This document shows, piece after piece, positions 1 to 10,333 of a DNA stretch of 64,000 nt. The first letter of the stretch is position 1, and each line of letters begins with the position of its first letter. Origin of the DNA: Acytostelium subglobosum LB1 (taxonomy: Eukaryota > Evosea > Eumycetozoa > Acytosteliales > Acytosteliaceae); NCBI RefSeq assembly GCF_000787575.1, contig NW_012236528.1, positions 125,552 to 189,551 on the forward strand, read 5' to 3'. Both the position numbers and the translations under genes were made by a program. Below the pieces are notes generated by a model. That model did no database searches and was not told the origin of the DNA. It saw only the letters and a list, made by a program, of their open reading frames with translations.

Positions 1-2976
1 ATGCTGATCACATTGGACTGCGTGTCCAACTTGATCCTTATGCGTGTGGGCAGCCACGTGCGCTCGTTCTCAAACGACATCTCGTGAGTGGCGGGCTTGA
101 CTACGCCTGGGGGGGCGTTGGCCGTGTAGCGCCAATAGTCCTCGTGCTCCTTCTTTGAGATGTTGGCGTTCAGACACAGCAGGTTGGGCAGTGACTTGGG
201 GAACTTCTTCTGATGGGTGTTGTAGTAGTTTTTACACTTGTCGCACCATGCTGGAGTCTTGACCTGCTTGGACAGACTGGTCTTGAGTATGTTGGAAAAT
301 GTGGCGCCCTCTGGACCGAGCTCCTGCACAGAGTTTGGATATGCCATGTCGATTTGGAAGTGACGTGATTGCTTCTCGTACGTATTGCCACAATTGATGC
401 ACTTGTTTGATGATACCACATTGAATCCAAACAATGTATCAATGATTGATTCGGGATGTTGTTGTTGTTGTTGTTGAAGTTGTTGTTGTTGCTGTTGCTG
501 TTGATGGTGATGTTGATGATGATGTTTGTTGTGATGATGATGTTGTTGCTGTTGATTGGTGTTGGTGGATGACTGCTGTGTGGCTGTTGTTGGAACACTT
601 AGTTCCTTATTTATCTGTTCGAGAAGGAATCGATTAAAGTTGGCGGCCAATTGAGACAAAGGTATTGGTGATTCCGGTTGATCCTGTGACAAGTACAATC
701 CAAGTGCCACTGCCTGTGGTAGTTGTTTGATCACTCTCAAAAAGTTACTTGTCTCTACTGTCTTGCCTCTACATCTCTCAATCATATCTAATGAATGATC
801 AGGTGATCAGGTGTTTGATTGAGTGAGTGATTGAGCGAGTGATCATGGTCCAGTAGTATTACACATACGGAAGATGAAACCGAGTTCACAACTTAGACAA
901 GTGTTCTTGGAGCATAGATGATTCAATAGAGCGTTGCGTATATGTGGTATAAAGTATAGAGTTTGAATGCAACTGTTGGAATATGTACTGGGCAGACTGT
1001 TCTCAAGTCCAGAGAACTTGGTCTTGTTGTAAGATCTATGGAGTGCGGTGATGAGTGATTAGTGAGTGAATGAGAGGATCACGGAGCATCTGATTGATTG
1101 ATGACATACGACACATCAAACTCCTCTATTCCAAGTTTGATACCCATCCATCTGTATGCCTTTGGTGGCCTGACCTGTCCGATTGATGACTGTGTGAATG
1201 TATGAATGGATGGATGTTAGTTCAACAACTCGAGAGAGAGATGATCACATGATGTATACATACCAAGGTAAGGTTGGCGATGGTCCTTTGACTCGACTTG
1301 CCATCTTCGTAGGTCTTGGAACGTATCTGTTTCCTTGAGATTCCAGTGTTTGAGATGTATCCGACAAAGTCATGTTGCTTCAAATGTACGAGAAGGGAGG
1401 GATTGAGTGGACGCTGTGGCAAGCCAACGGGATATGATAGAGTGGGCTTCCAGTAGCTGAGCAGGGATTGATCGTGCTGGTCTTGGTAGAAGGGCACGGT
1501 GGACAGGGGCCAGTCCTCCTCCATGCGATTGCCATTGGTGAAGTGGGGAAAGTCGACAATGTCCAGGGGGAAGCTGTTGTTGTTGACGTGGATGTTGTCC
1601 TTCTCGCCCCACTGATGGATGACGCTGGCGCCATCGCCAAATGCCATGACGTCGCCCGTCGAAGAGACGTCAAACGACGTGATGTAGCCATAGAGTGAGT
1701 CGATGTTGAAGTACTGCGAGTTCTGAGGCGCAGCAGCCGCCGCCACAGGGTCCACCTGGAGCTCAGAGATCTGGATCTGTCCGCTAATGTCTGAGGCTAT
1801 CGCGATCGATTGGTAGTAGCGTGGATGGAAGCGTACGATTGATGGTCGCTTACACTGGATTGGTGGCAGTGGTCTCAGTGTCTTGACGTCAAACACCTTA
1901 ATGACGGGGTCGGCAAGCAGCTGGCCGCTGCGCACTGAGCAGCCACTCGTGACCAGCATGTCGCCCTTGATATCTGCACTGCGCACGTCGGCCTTGTGCG
2001 CGCTGAACGAGTGCTCAATGCGCCACGTGACTGGATCCAGCATGGTGATGTCGCCATTCGCCTGACCGCACCATACTCCGCGATCTCTGTTGAGCGTCTT
2101 GACGGGGCAGGGCATCTGCACCTCGCGGACAACGCGACCTGTGTAAAAGTCGATCACGTACAGTGTCGACTGGTCGGAGCTGACCACAAACTCTGTGTTG
2201 TCGTGCTTTGAGTATGAGACCGCTGTCAAGTCCTTCATCCTGTCGTTCTTGACGTTGTAGATCAGTGCGCCGCCACGAGTGTAGAAGTTGACGCTGTTTG
2301 AACCAACACATATCACACCTTCATAATCAATCAATATATCCTTGATTCCAGAGTTATTGTTGTTATTGTTGTTGTTGTTGTGATGTCCCGTTGTTGGGCT
2401 CGCAAAGAAGCTAGAGTGTCGCTCCATTGTTGGGTTGACCAGTGATGTGACCTTGCCCTGTTGTATGTGTGTGGCGAGCTAGGTGGTCAGTGCTCTGCCA
2501 CCTCATACACGTTGATGGATACAAACGTTTTGGTAGCCAACCCAGAGTAACTCCATCCAAGGGTCGAAGCGAAGTATGTTTGGCGGGTTAGGGACGGGAT
2601 TGGGAGAGGTAGTGTGCTCTGGCACAACTCTCAGCTCAAACCAACTCTCATCTCCATAGTAGTATTCATCTACATATTGATGTGGTTGTTGTTGTTGTTG
2701 TTGTTGTTGCTGTTGCTGTTGAGGTGAGTATTGAGTTGGTGAAATAACCTGTTGTTGCTGTTGAGGTGAGTATGGTTGTTGCTGTTGCTGCTGTTGGGGA
2801 GAGTATTGTCCAATGTATTGTTGTTGCTGTTGTTGCTGCTGCTGTTGTTGTTGATGTTGAGCAGCCAACAACTGTTGTTGCAAGGAGTAGAACTGACCGC
2901 TGGGTCTGAACACTCCCGATGACTGACTGAGAGGAGTGCTTGTTGAGCCATCCCTCTTCTCAGGGGTGTCACTCAT
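1..2976 (-). CDS. pan2: PAN2, poly(A) nuclease deadenylation complex subunit (partial, 3' end off window)
   Basis: PAN2 is the catalytic subunit of the cytoplasmic PAN2-PAN3 deadenylase that trims mRNA poly(A) tails. Exons: 2976-2527, 2457-1264, 1174-1110, 1035-869, 787-1 (continues left); phases agree at every GT-AG junction. About 887 residues are visible. A poly-Gln N-terminus (about 30-115) precedes a WD40 propeller opening at LRFDPWMELLWVGYQN, then a linker and the ubiquitin-hydrolase-like domain (YNKTKFSGLENSLPSTYSNS onward). As known for PAN2, this domain looks catalytically dead: the Cys box reads STYSNS. Zn-type CxxC pairs CINC and CDKC follow. A Gln/His-rich insert (plus 470-570) sits inside this domain. 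The C-terminal DEDD exonuclease domain lies beyond the window. The family call is firm from residue patterns matching human PAN2; exact splice sites are inferred. Confidence 0.93.
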
Positions 2977-4046
2977 CCTTATATATTATGTTTATGATAT
3001 ATCAAGTAGGTTTGGTAGTAGTAGTATTATATTATGATTATATTATTATTGTCATCTGTAACATTATCTAGATCATCATCATTTATTATTGTTGTTGTTG
3101 TTAAGTGTGTGAATGATGATCACCAAGAAGAAGTTCAAATTTGATCAGAAGTTCAAAATAAAATTCATTTGTGTTGTTGTTCGGCAAGGTGCATAGACCA
3201 AGGAACAATGAAGCACCATTCAATTCAAGATTGTTGGAGTCTGAGTGAGTGATTCCATTATTTTACTTATATATTGTTGTCATCACCTCATGATATATAT
3301 ATCATATTCAATTCATTGTCCCTGCTCAATAAACCAGAATGAATGTGTGACATATTTGGAGAATTATCGATTGACTGTTTGATCAACTGACGGGATAGAC
3401 GACTGACAGATTGACTGACCGAATGAATGAATGAATGACTGTCTTGTCTAATTAATTGATTGATTGAATGACTCGATCGAACGATTAATTGTGTACCTTG
3501 TCACAAGGTAATGGACACTGTTATTGTTAGTTATCCAATCAAAGAAACTGTTAGGTCGGTTGGTCCTTTCAAAAGAAAAGACACCTCACCAATTCACACG
3601 TCAAAATATCTAGTTTTTGAAAAAATCATCTGATTGGTGGCCCTTCACATCAGGAGAAGTTGATTGTTTGTGGTCATGCGTGTGTGTGTGTGTGATGGGC
3701 CTTGAATGATGACCAAACAGTTTGTGTATGTTCACAAAAATAGATAATGTGATTGTTGATCAAGTCGTTAAAATAATAATGATGATGATGGAGTGGATGG
3801 TGCACCTTACCGTACAAACTATTAATATTTTAATAAAAAATAAAGATAATTGATAGATCTATTGCGTTTTGTGTGATTGTGATTGTTAATTTAGCAGAAG
3901 GTTAATGGCGGCACAACCAGTGACTGACACTTCTACCGTTGGCAACAATTCATTAATCATTCTATTATTATTATTAATCACATTGTAATATAATACATAC
4001 AGATAAATATATATAAATATAACTATATATAAATAATAAGATAATA
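2977..4046. other. Intergenic region, about 1.07 kb
   Basis: AT-rich non-coding DNA upstream of PAN2. I see no credible ORF, tRNA or repeat family. A 7-bp dyad (TACCTTG/CAAGGTA, 3494-3510, 3-base loop) and a short GT run near 3678-3692 are the only structured items. Confidence 0.6.
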
Positions 4047-4127
4047 TTGTCCAGTTAGTTCAAGTCGTTGTGTATTTAATTTCATTTCGATTATTTGGAA
4101 TTTTTCAAATTAATTTGGAAGTTCACT
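4047..4127 (+). repeat. Left terminal inverted repeat of the transposon
   Basis: About 81 bp; reverse complement matches 5124-5205 with a few substitutions and a one-base indel. Both carry the internal core TTTCGATTATTTGGAATTTT. Confidence 0.85.
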
Positions 4128-4255
4128 CATATGGTAGGGTGATCGAGGCTTTCATTCATTCATTCATTCATTCATTCAATGATATTGGATGTTTCAAGTG
4201 AGGTAATGGATAATAGATATTGATTGAAATAGCTTTGCTTTACGGGCACTGTTTA

Positions 4256-5071
4256 TTATCTATTGTAGCACTTGTGACACCAGTTGAGTATTGTAGTAGG
4301 ATCGCTAGAATACTTGTTGAACGCGTTTTTGATTGTGTCGAGGAAGGATGCAGTTCTGTTCTTATCTCGGCACTCTCTCTTCATCATCGCGAACAACAGT
4401 TCGATGATGTTGAGCTCAGGGCTATAGGTTGGCAAGAACACCAACTTGACATTGATCAAATCAAGCATCTCCTGGATGAGAGGGAGGCGGTCCCTCTGTG
4501 TGTGGATACTGGCATTGTCGAGCACGATGTAGGTATTGGGTCGGATGTAGTCAGCCTCCATGGCATTGATGATGAATGAGCAGAAGGTGATGCTGTTGTT
4601 GGTGTCACCCTCAGTATGGTCCTTCATCCTCGCGTAGGATCCGTGGTGGATTGAGATCATGGCCATCAACGAGAAGGACTCCCTGAAGGACTCTCTGTTG
4701 ACGCGAATGGGTTGCACTCTGCCTCTAGGGGCCAACAGCTTTCTCTTCCAACACTCTATTATTCGACATTGAACAAACATATTAGCGACAGCATAATAGT
4801 GCAGTGTTTGNNNNNNNNNNNNNNNNNNNNNNNNNNNNNNNNNNNNNNNNNNNNNNNNNNNNNNNNNNNNNNNNNNNNNNNNNNNNNNNNNNNNNNNNNN
4901 NNNNNNNNNNAAATAATGCGCTTCCACATCGAGGAGCATCGCATCGGACTGACACGGCTTGACACGTACCTCCAGATGCTCCAGAGACAAGAGCTTGCTC
5001 CCTACATCAGGAAAGACTCCAGTGATACATCCAAATCGGACGAATAAACAATGAGCAAGTGTATTTGCCAA
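4256..5071 (-). CDS. DDE transposase (IS630/Tc1-like), interrupted by assembly gap
   Basis: The stretch downstream of the gap (4810 to 4256) reads as the catalytic part of a DDE_3 transposase: APRGRV, then IVLDNASIH (second Asp), then LVFLPTYSPELNIIE (third acidic residue in the NIIE context), ending near 4256. The first catalytic Asp is expected at or just before the gap; I cannot see it, and the residues where it should fall (around MFVQCRIIEC) are not a good match. The frame across the Ns is arbitrary, so the segment 4911-5071 may not belong to the same reading frame, and no clear helix-turn-helix is visible there. The copy may be decayed or may simply be unresolved. Confidence 0.7.
   Translation of the reverse strand: MANTLAHCLFVRFGCITGVFPDVGSKLLSLEHLEVRVKPCQSDAMLLDVEAHYXXXXXXXXXXXXXXXXXXXXXXXXXXXXXXXXXXQTLHYYAVANMFVQCRIIECWKRKLLAPRGRVQPIRVNRESFRESFSLMAMISIHHGSYARMKDHTEGDTNNSITFCSFIINAMEADYIRPNTYIVLDNASIHTQRDRLPLIQEMLDLINVKLVFLPTYSPELNIIELLFAMMKRECRDKNRTASFLDTIKNAFNKYSSDPTTILNWCHKCYNR
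4811..4910. other. Assembly gap (100 N)
   Basis: Exactly 100 unknown bases inside the transposon. The round length suggests a placeholder and not a measured distance. Confidence 0.98.
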
Positions 5072-5123
5072 TTACTATTATCTGTACAAGCTACCTGACT
5101 GACTGCATGATGCTGTGTTTTGC

Positions 5124-5205
5124 AGTGAACTTCCAAATTAATTATGAAAAATTCCAAATAATCGAAATGAATTGAATTACCCAACGACTTGAACTAACTG
5201 GACAA
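5124..5205 (-). repeat. Right terminal inverted repeat of the transposon
   Basis: About 82 bp, inverted match to 4047-4127, ending GGACAA followed by TA. It ends 14 bases before the next start codon at 5220. Confidence 0.85.
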
Positions 5206-5219
5206 TAATACTTTATAAA

Positions 5220-6481
5220 ATGTTCAAAGTTATAATCTTTGCCATTCTCTTTGTTTCATTCACATTGGCCCAACCCCAATTTCCAGGATGCACCAATGGA
5301 AACTCTGCTCAAACATGTTTGAAGATTGGTGCTAACTGTTCAACGTAAGTCATCTTCAAACAACATATACATATATACATACATGTACATACAAATACAT
5401 ACTTACACTTGACAACTATCAACAACATAGTACTGGTGACAATGTATTTGTTACATGTGAGCGTGGATCGTGGTGTGCCCCACTCGACCCAGTTGACAAC
5501 AAGTTCCCAGGCGAGGGCACTTGCACTCGTTTCGTCGACCTTGGTGGTTACTGTAACAACGCTGCCAACAAGGCTTGCTACCCAGGATTCACTTGCTACG
5601 GCAATGAGGGTGCACCCTCCACCTGCCAGTGGGAGAGCTTTGCTACCCTTGGCCAGTCATGTCAGTCAAAGGTCAGCTGTCAATCCAGCAATCAGCTGTG
5701 CCTCGATGGCACCTGCCAATTGAAGCCAGACACCAACTGCTCGAGCAACATTGACTGCCCATTCAACCAGTACTGCATGCCAGATCCAAATGGAAAGTCA
5801 GGCGATGCCCTCTGTGTCCCAGCTCTAGGCAACGGTGGCAACTGTTCAACCAACTCCAACGCCTGTGGCGTCGGCTTCATCTGCTCGCCAACCACCACCG
5901 ACAACACCGACTTTGCCTGTGTTGCCATCAACTCCAAGGGTGCCGGCCAAGCATGTGGTGGTATCTCAAGAGGCTTCTCCCTGATTGACGGTGTCCCCGA
6001 GGTTGAGTGTGACGTCTCTCAATCCCTTGTCTGTCTGCGTGACAACACAATGAAGTTGGTGTGCCAGTCTGTCGCCTCGATGCCATCTGGCGCCCAGAAC
6101 TGCTCGTCACCATCGACCAGCTGTCCCGCCTACTCCAACTGCGCATGCAGCACAATCAACTCTGATATGGGCGAGTGCTCCACATACAACACCCTGGGCG
6201 CATCTTGCTCAGACTCGATCAACCAGCTCATCAAGTGTGCCATCGACAACAAGTGCCAGACCGTCGGCACTGACGCCAAGCCCAGCTGTCTCTACCAGCA
6301 CTGCAACAACATCATCTGTAACAACCCATGTGCTGCCAAGAGTCTCTACGACGCTCAATCATGTGGCTCATACCCAGCCTACAGCGTGTGCCGCACCACC
6401 GCATCATCTTCATCCTCATTCATCCGTCCCTCGATGATTGTTGCCCTCGTTGCCGTCCTTGTGGCCGCTGCCTTGTTCTAA
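5220..6481 (+). CDS. Cys-rich secreted, probably GPI-anchored surface protein, copy 1 of 3
   Basis: Exons 5220-5344 and 5431-6481 give 391 residues. Residues 1-20 are a signal peptide (MFKVIIFAILFVSFTLA). The mature part is full of spaced cysteines with recurring blocks such as GFTCYG, STCQW, CLDGTC, CSSNIDCPFNQYC and ECDVSQSLVC. A Ser-rich spacer leads into a hydrophobic C-terminus (MIVALVAVLVAAALF) with no charged tail, as in a GPI-anchor signal. The pattern resembles dictyostelid proteins with Paramecium-surface-antigen-like Cys repeats; that name is from memory and not verified. It is paralogous to the genes at 7207 and 10334, with the same phase-2 intron after the first conserved Cys block. 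The transposon ends 14 bases before the ATG, so its own promoter is displaced or replaced. Confidence 0.85.
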
Positions 6482-7206
6482 ACAGGTCCACACTCACACC
6501 AACAATAAACTTAAATGTACGTACACTCAATCACATTCATGCCGCCAACTTGGCATTGTTCCAGCTGCCCAAAGGCTCAGAAAAGGTTTGGTCAACACCA
6601 AAAAAAGCCCTCGTTTTTTTGATTTGATTTTTGGTGATCTGATGAGGGGTTTGTGATGTTTTGTGCAGACCTCATTTGGTCTTTTCTTGATCCTGATTCA
6701 AAATTGTGACAACACAGAAATTGTTGTGAATGATGAGGCGGCAGATTGATCGTTTTCATTGAATTTGTGATGAATGTGGAGTGGATTAGTGACGAAAAAG
6801 TACCAAGATATTTATAAATAAACTGTGGTGAGATGTGCTTCATCGCCCAACTTGGGTCACTCACTCTCAAACATCACTCCTCTAAACAACACCTTCATCG
6901 CGCCCTCACACTAACAAACACCAAGGACACATCAGCTGAGCTGTTGATGAGGTAAGGATCAACGACCTCTCATTTGGATCGCCTCTTACTCGCTTTGATG
7001 CGCTCTCTCCTCAACACAATTAAAATTTAATTTATTATTAATTTCCAATAGCAACTCTAGGAAATCACACCTCATCAGTCCTCCTCATGACGGTTTGAAA
7101 AGACGTGCGTGATGTGTCCTCATCTCATCAGCATCATCATTTTCAATTGTTCATTCATTCATACAGATATTAATATAATTATATAACATATATACATATA
7201 CACAAA
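6482..7206. other. Intergenic region, about 0.7 kb
   Basis: 3' flank of copy 1 (AATAAA near 6504) and 5' flank of copy 2. No coding signal on either strand that I trust; AT-rich just before the ATG at 7207. Confidence 0.55.
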
Positions 7207-8469
7207 ATGAGATTTATTATTTCATTGATTATGGTTGCCTTGTTGGCTTCCTGCGCCTTCGCCGACTTCTCCGGATGTGGTAACGCTGCCCGCAAGTGCA
7301 TCAAGATTGGAGAGTCCTGTGACCCGTAAGTAATTGATTGTTTGATTGGACTCTTCAATACCAAACCCAAGACTAACACAAAAACACACACAATCACATA
7401 AATCATCATTCGTCCTTTGGTCACTTTTCTCTTTTTTAAAAAATTTAGAACCAGCAATCTCAATGTCTGCCAGGCTGGTTCAGTCTGCCCAACTCCACCA
7501 GTCAAGAATCCAAACTGTACCGCTTTGGTTGGAACTGGAGGCTATTGTGATGGAAACGCTTTCACCTGCCAGCCAGGTCTTACCTGCTACGATGGCGACG
7601 TGCCAACCTGCCAGTGGACCAAGTACGCCACCTACGGCGAGTCATGTGACTCCAAGGTTGATTGCTCATCCTCCAACATGATCTGTCTCGATGGCAAGTG
7701 TGTCATCCAGGCCAACAAGAACTGTGTTAACGACGACGACTGCCCATACGGAGCATGGTGCGCCACCAACTCTACTGCTTCCCCAATCTACAACTTCTGC
7801 CAGCAGACTCTCGCACTCGGAGGTAACTGCACTGATTCTGCCAACACCCAATGTGGAGTTGGTCTGATCTGCTCGGCCAACGACAACGACCGCATCCAGA
7901 GGTCCTGCATTGCCGTCAACTCTAAGGGATCCGGTGCCCCATGTAGCCCAGGCGCAACCTCCCCATCCCTCGATGGTGCCTTCCCATACATTGAGTGTGA
8001 TGTCTCCCAAGGATTGGTCTGCCTCGGAAGCGGCCCAATCACCAACTACACCTGCCAGCTGCCACCAGCAGTCACTGGTGTCACCATCGACTGTGGCAAC
8101 CGCTCCACCGGTTACTGCCCAGTCCTCCAGACTTGCAACTGCCCAACCTACGACTCCTCGATTGGAACCTGTGGCCCAACCTACAACCTCGGCTCCGAGT
8201 GCAGCAAGAGCATCAACGACCTCGTCTCTTGCGCCCAGAGAAACAAGTGCCAGTTCAACAGCGGCCGAACCTCCTCCAAGTACAGCTGCATGTACCGCAA
8301 CTGTGCCAGCATCATGTGCAACAATAAGTGTGGTCAGACTTCTTTGGCTGACGTCAACACCTGCAAGACCAGCGAGCCACTCTACGGTGCCTGTCGCTCT
8401 GCCTCCTCCTTCGTCCGTCCATCGATTGTCATCGCCGCCATCGTTGCCGTCGTTGCCATGCTCTTCTAA
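7207..8469 (+). CDS. Cys-rich secreted, probably GPI-anchored surface protein, copy 2 of 3
   Basis: Exons 7207-7325 and 7449-8469, 379 residues. Signal peptide 1-20 (MRFIISLIMVALLASCAFA), then DFSGCGNAARKC, close to copy 3 (DFTGCGNTASKC). Shared blocks with the other copies: VPTCQW, CLDGKC, DDDCPYGAWC, ECDVSQGLVC, NKCQFNSGR, NKCGQTS. C-terminal Ser/Arg linker plus hydrophobic end (IVIAAIVAVVAMLF) fits a GPI signal. Codon use is strongly biased to C-ending codons and CCA, more than in copies 1 and 3, which suggests high expression. A perfect 8-bp hairpin follows the stop codon. Function unknown; a cell-surface or matrix role is inferred from topology. Confidence 0.87.
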
Positions 8470-8470
8470 G

Positions 8471-8496
8471 AACACCTACCTTCTACTCTAGGTGTT
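8471..8496 (+). other. 3' UTR hairpin after copy 2
   Basis: AACACCTA (8471-8478) pairs perfectly with TAGGTGTT (8489-8496) around a 10-base loop, starting two bases after the stop codon. Possible mRNA stability or 3'-processing element. Confidence 0.5.
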
Positions 8497-8820
8497 ACTC
8501 TTCTCGCCACAAATAAATCCCAAACTTTAAACTTCATCATCTGTCGACATCTTACTCTCTTACTTGTTTGTTATTGTGAGGGAAAGGACGAGGCAACAAC
8601 AAGGACAAACTCGCGAAACAAAACAAACGGGACAAGGACGAAGAAAGAATGGGGTTGATCTTAAGATGAAGCATGACAGTAGACGACAATGTCGCCAAAC
8701 GCATGTGCTTTATCAAGATGGGAGTTGGCAACAAGGCCGCCTTTAACATTACATAAATATGTTTGTTTATGGGGAGGATGGAGGGGAGTACGCTTATTGT
8801 TGGTCTTGGGAGGTTTGCTG
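8497..8820. other. Intergenic region between convergent genes
   Basis: About 320 bp between copy 2 and the minus-strand membrane protein gene. AATAAA near 8513. No coding signal seen. Confidence 0.55.
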
Positions 8821-9783
8821 CTAGGTCTGCTGGGCTGACTGCTGCTGGGCGACGGCAACTGGGTACTGTGGTGGCATGTACATTGGTTGCTGCATCATCT
8901 GTGGGAATTGTGGTGGCAGGTACGCTGGTTGCTGCATCTGTTGCATCTGTTGATTGAATGGAACAAACTGTTGTTGGGGATATCCGTAAGGTGCCTGGAC
9001 ATAGTAAATGATCTGTGGCTGTTGAGTTCCTTGTGGAGTGATGTACTCATAGCCGAGGGGGATCATGTTGGGTGCACCCTGCTGGGCAACAACTGGCGAC
9101 CATGGCGCCATCACTGGGGCGGCAGCGACTGGCTTGGCGGTGTCAGATTCCTCGAGCTCGCTGACCAACTCGTACTTGCACTTTCTCTGTTGTCTTCTTC
9201 TGATGATCACGACAACGACCATCAAGAGGACGACACCAACAACGATTGGTGGTACAATATCGCGGACCAGCACATCATGGTGGTGGTTATCGTTGTCATT
9301 GTCATTGTCATTGTCATTGTCATTGTCGTAGCTGTAGTCGTCTCCAGTTGTTCCATAGTTGGTGGACGAGTAGGTGGTGGTGCCATAGTATGAAGTACCA
9401 TAGTTGCCAGAGTTGGAGGTGGTGCCGTAGTAGGAGCTGGAGTACTGGCCACTGTTGCTCGTGGTGCCATAGTTGGAGGAGGAATCGCTGTAGGTAGTAG
9501 TGCTACCATAGTTGCTGGTGTACTGGCAGGACTGGCACACTTGGACCAGGCGATAGTCATAGTCGTAAAAGGACGACTGGAAGTAGTAGCAGCTGTAGTA
9601 GCCATAGTAGTCGTTGTAATAGACTGATGAACTACAGGCGCTGCCCGTTCCAGAGCAACAGCCACTGAACACATTCTCTGCCTCTTTAACGTTGGCTTCT
9701 TCGGCGGTTGCCAACTGGCCCACCATTGCCATGATGGCCAGGGTAGTCAAAAAAATGACTTTGGTCCTGTTGTCGATGTACAT
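8821..9783 (-). CDS. Type I single-pass membrane protein, Tyr/Ser-rich ectodomain and Pro/Gln-rich tail
   Basis: A single exon of 320 residues. An N-terminal hydrophobic signal (about 9-27) ends at LATA|EE. The ectodomain has a Cys cluster (SGCCSGTGSACSSS ... VCQSCQ), then Tyr/Ser/Gly-Thr repeats (YYGTT-type units) and an Asp-Asn dipeptide run from a (GACAAT)n hexanucleotide (about 9295-9330). One transmembrane segment (about 176-194, VVGVVLLMVVVVII) is followed by RRRQQRK, a stop-transfer signal. The cytoplasmic tail is rich in Pro, Gln, Met and Tyr with PPQF/PPQY motifs that could bind WW-type domains. I do not recognise a family. It lies on the opposite strand between two Cys-rich surface protein genes. 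Confidence 0.8.
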   Translation of the reverse strand: MYIDNRTKVIFLTTLAIMAMVGQLATAEEANVKEAENVFSGCCSGTGSACSSSVYYNDYYGYYSCYYFQSSFYDYDYRLVQVCQSCQYTSNYGSTTTYSDSSSNYGTTSNSGQYSSSYYGTTSNSGNYGTSYYGTTTYSSTNYGTTGDDYSYDNDNDNDNDNDNDNHHHDVLVRDIVPPIVVGVVLLMVVVVIIRRRQQRKCKYELVSELEESDTAKPVAAAPVMAPWSPVVAQQGAPNMIPLGYEYITPQGTQQPQIIYYVQAPYGYPQQQFVPFNQQMQQMQQPAYLPPQFPQMMQQPMYMPPQYPVAVAQQQSAQQT

Positions 9784-10333
9784 TTTAAAATATATATAAA
9801 TTATCTCTCTGTGTTGTATAAAAAAGATGAATTGGGAAGTATGATTAAAATGAGAAGTTGGTGATTACTACTGTTTTAGTATTGTAGTTCTAGTTTTGAA
9901 CCAATCATAATAATTACTATCTTTTTTTTTATGATTATCGAGTCAGCACAGGACCTACTTCTTGGGATGCCAAGACTAGATTTTGAAGTGAGGGAAATCT
10001 TCGTTAATCACCACGTGTTCACCCTTTAAGTTCGAGTGTTGTCAACAACACCCCCACCACCAATCCATGCCAGTCGTTGCCATTGTCGTTTGATTAACTA
10101 CATTACTTATTTTGGATTATGTTCTCTAACTTCAACCTAACTTGTAAATGTATGCCCCTTGGTGAGGAGGTGCACTTGATTATTATACTCTTTTTGTGTA
10201 TCTGATATCAAACGTCTAGTGTTAACCATCAACTTACAACAATGCCATATGAAAAGACAGGGTATAAATATGAGTTATAATCAATGAATATCTAGTTGTT
10301 ATAAAGTAGATATTATTTAAATATAAAGTAAGA
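9784..10333. other. Divergent intergenic region
   Basis: 550 bp between the minus-strand membrane protein gene and copy 3, so it should hold both promoters. T-runs and AT-rich stretches near both starts; no gene seen. Confidence 0.55.

Larger units (their letters stand above)
4047..5205 (-). mobile_element. Tc1/mariner-like DNA transposon with long TIRs
   Basis: Ends are imperfect inverted repeats of about 81 bp (4047-4127 and 5124-5205), outermost bases TTGTCC...GGACAA, flanked by TA on both sides (4045-4046, 5206-5207), the expected Tc1/mariner target duplication. The inside codes on the minus strand for an IS630/Tc1-type DDE transposase. An assembly gap of 100 Ns (4811-4910) interrupts it, which is common where similar copies collapse in assembly. 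Family membership rests on TIRs, TA duplication and the DDE_3-like motifs together. Differences between the two TIRs show it is not brand new. Confidence 0.85.

Noticed and set aside
6592-6870. Minus-strand ORF of 92 codons after surface-protein copy 1
   Set aside because: AT-rich, no domain, no plausible splice extension; lies in 3' flanking DNA.
7666-8475. Long minus-strand ORF opposite surface-protein copy 2
   Set aside because: Created by the strong third-position C bias of the real gene; the plus strand has a signal peptide, Cys pattern and intron shared with paralogues.
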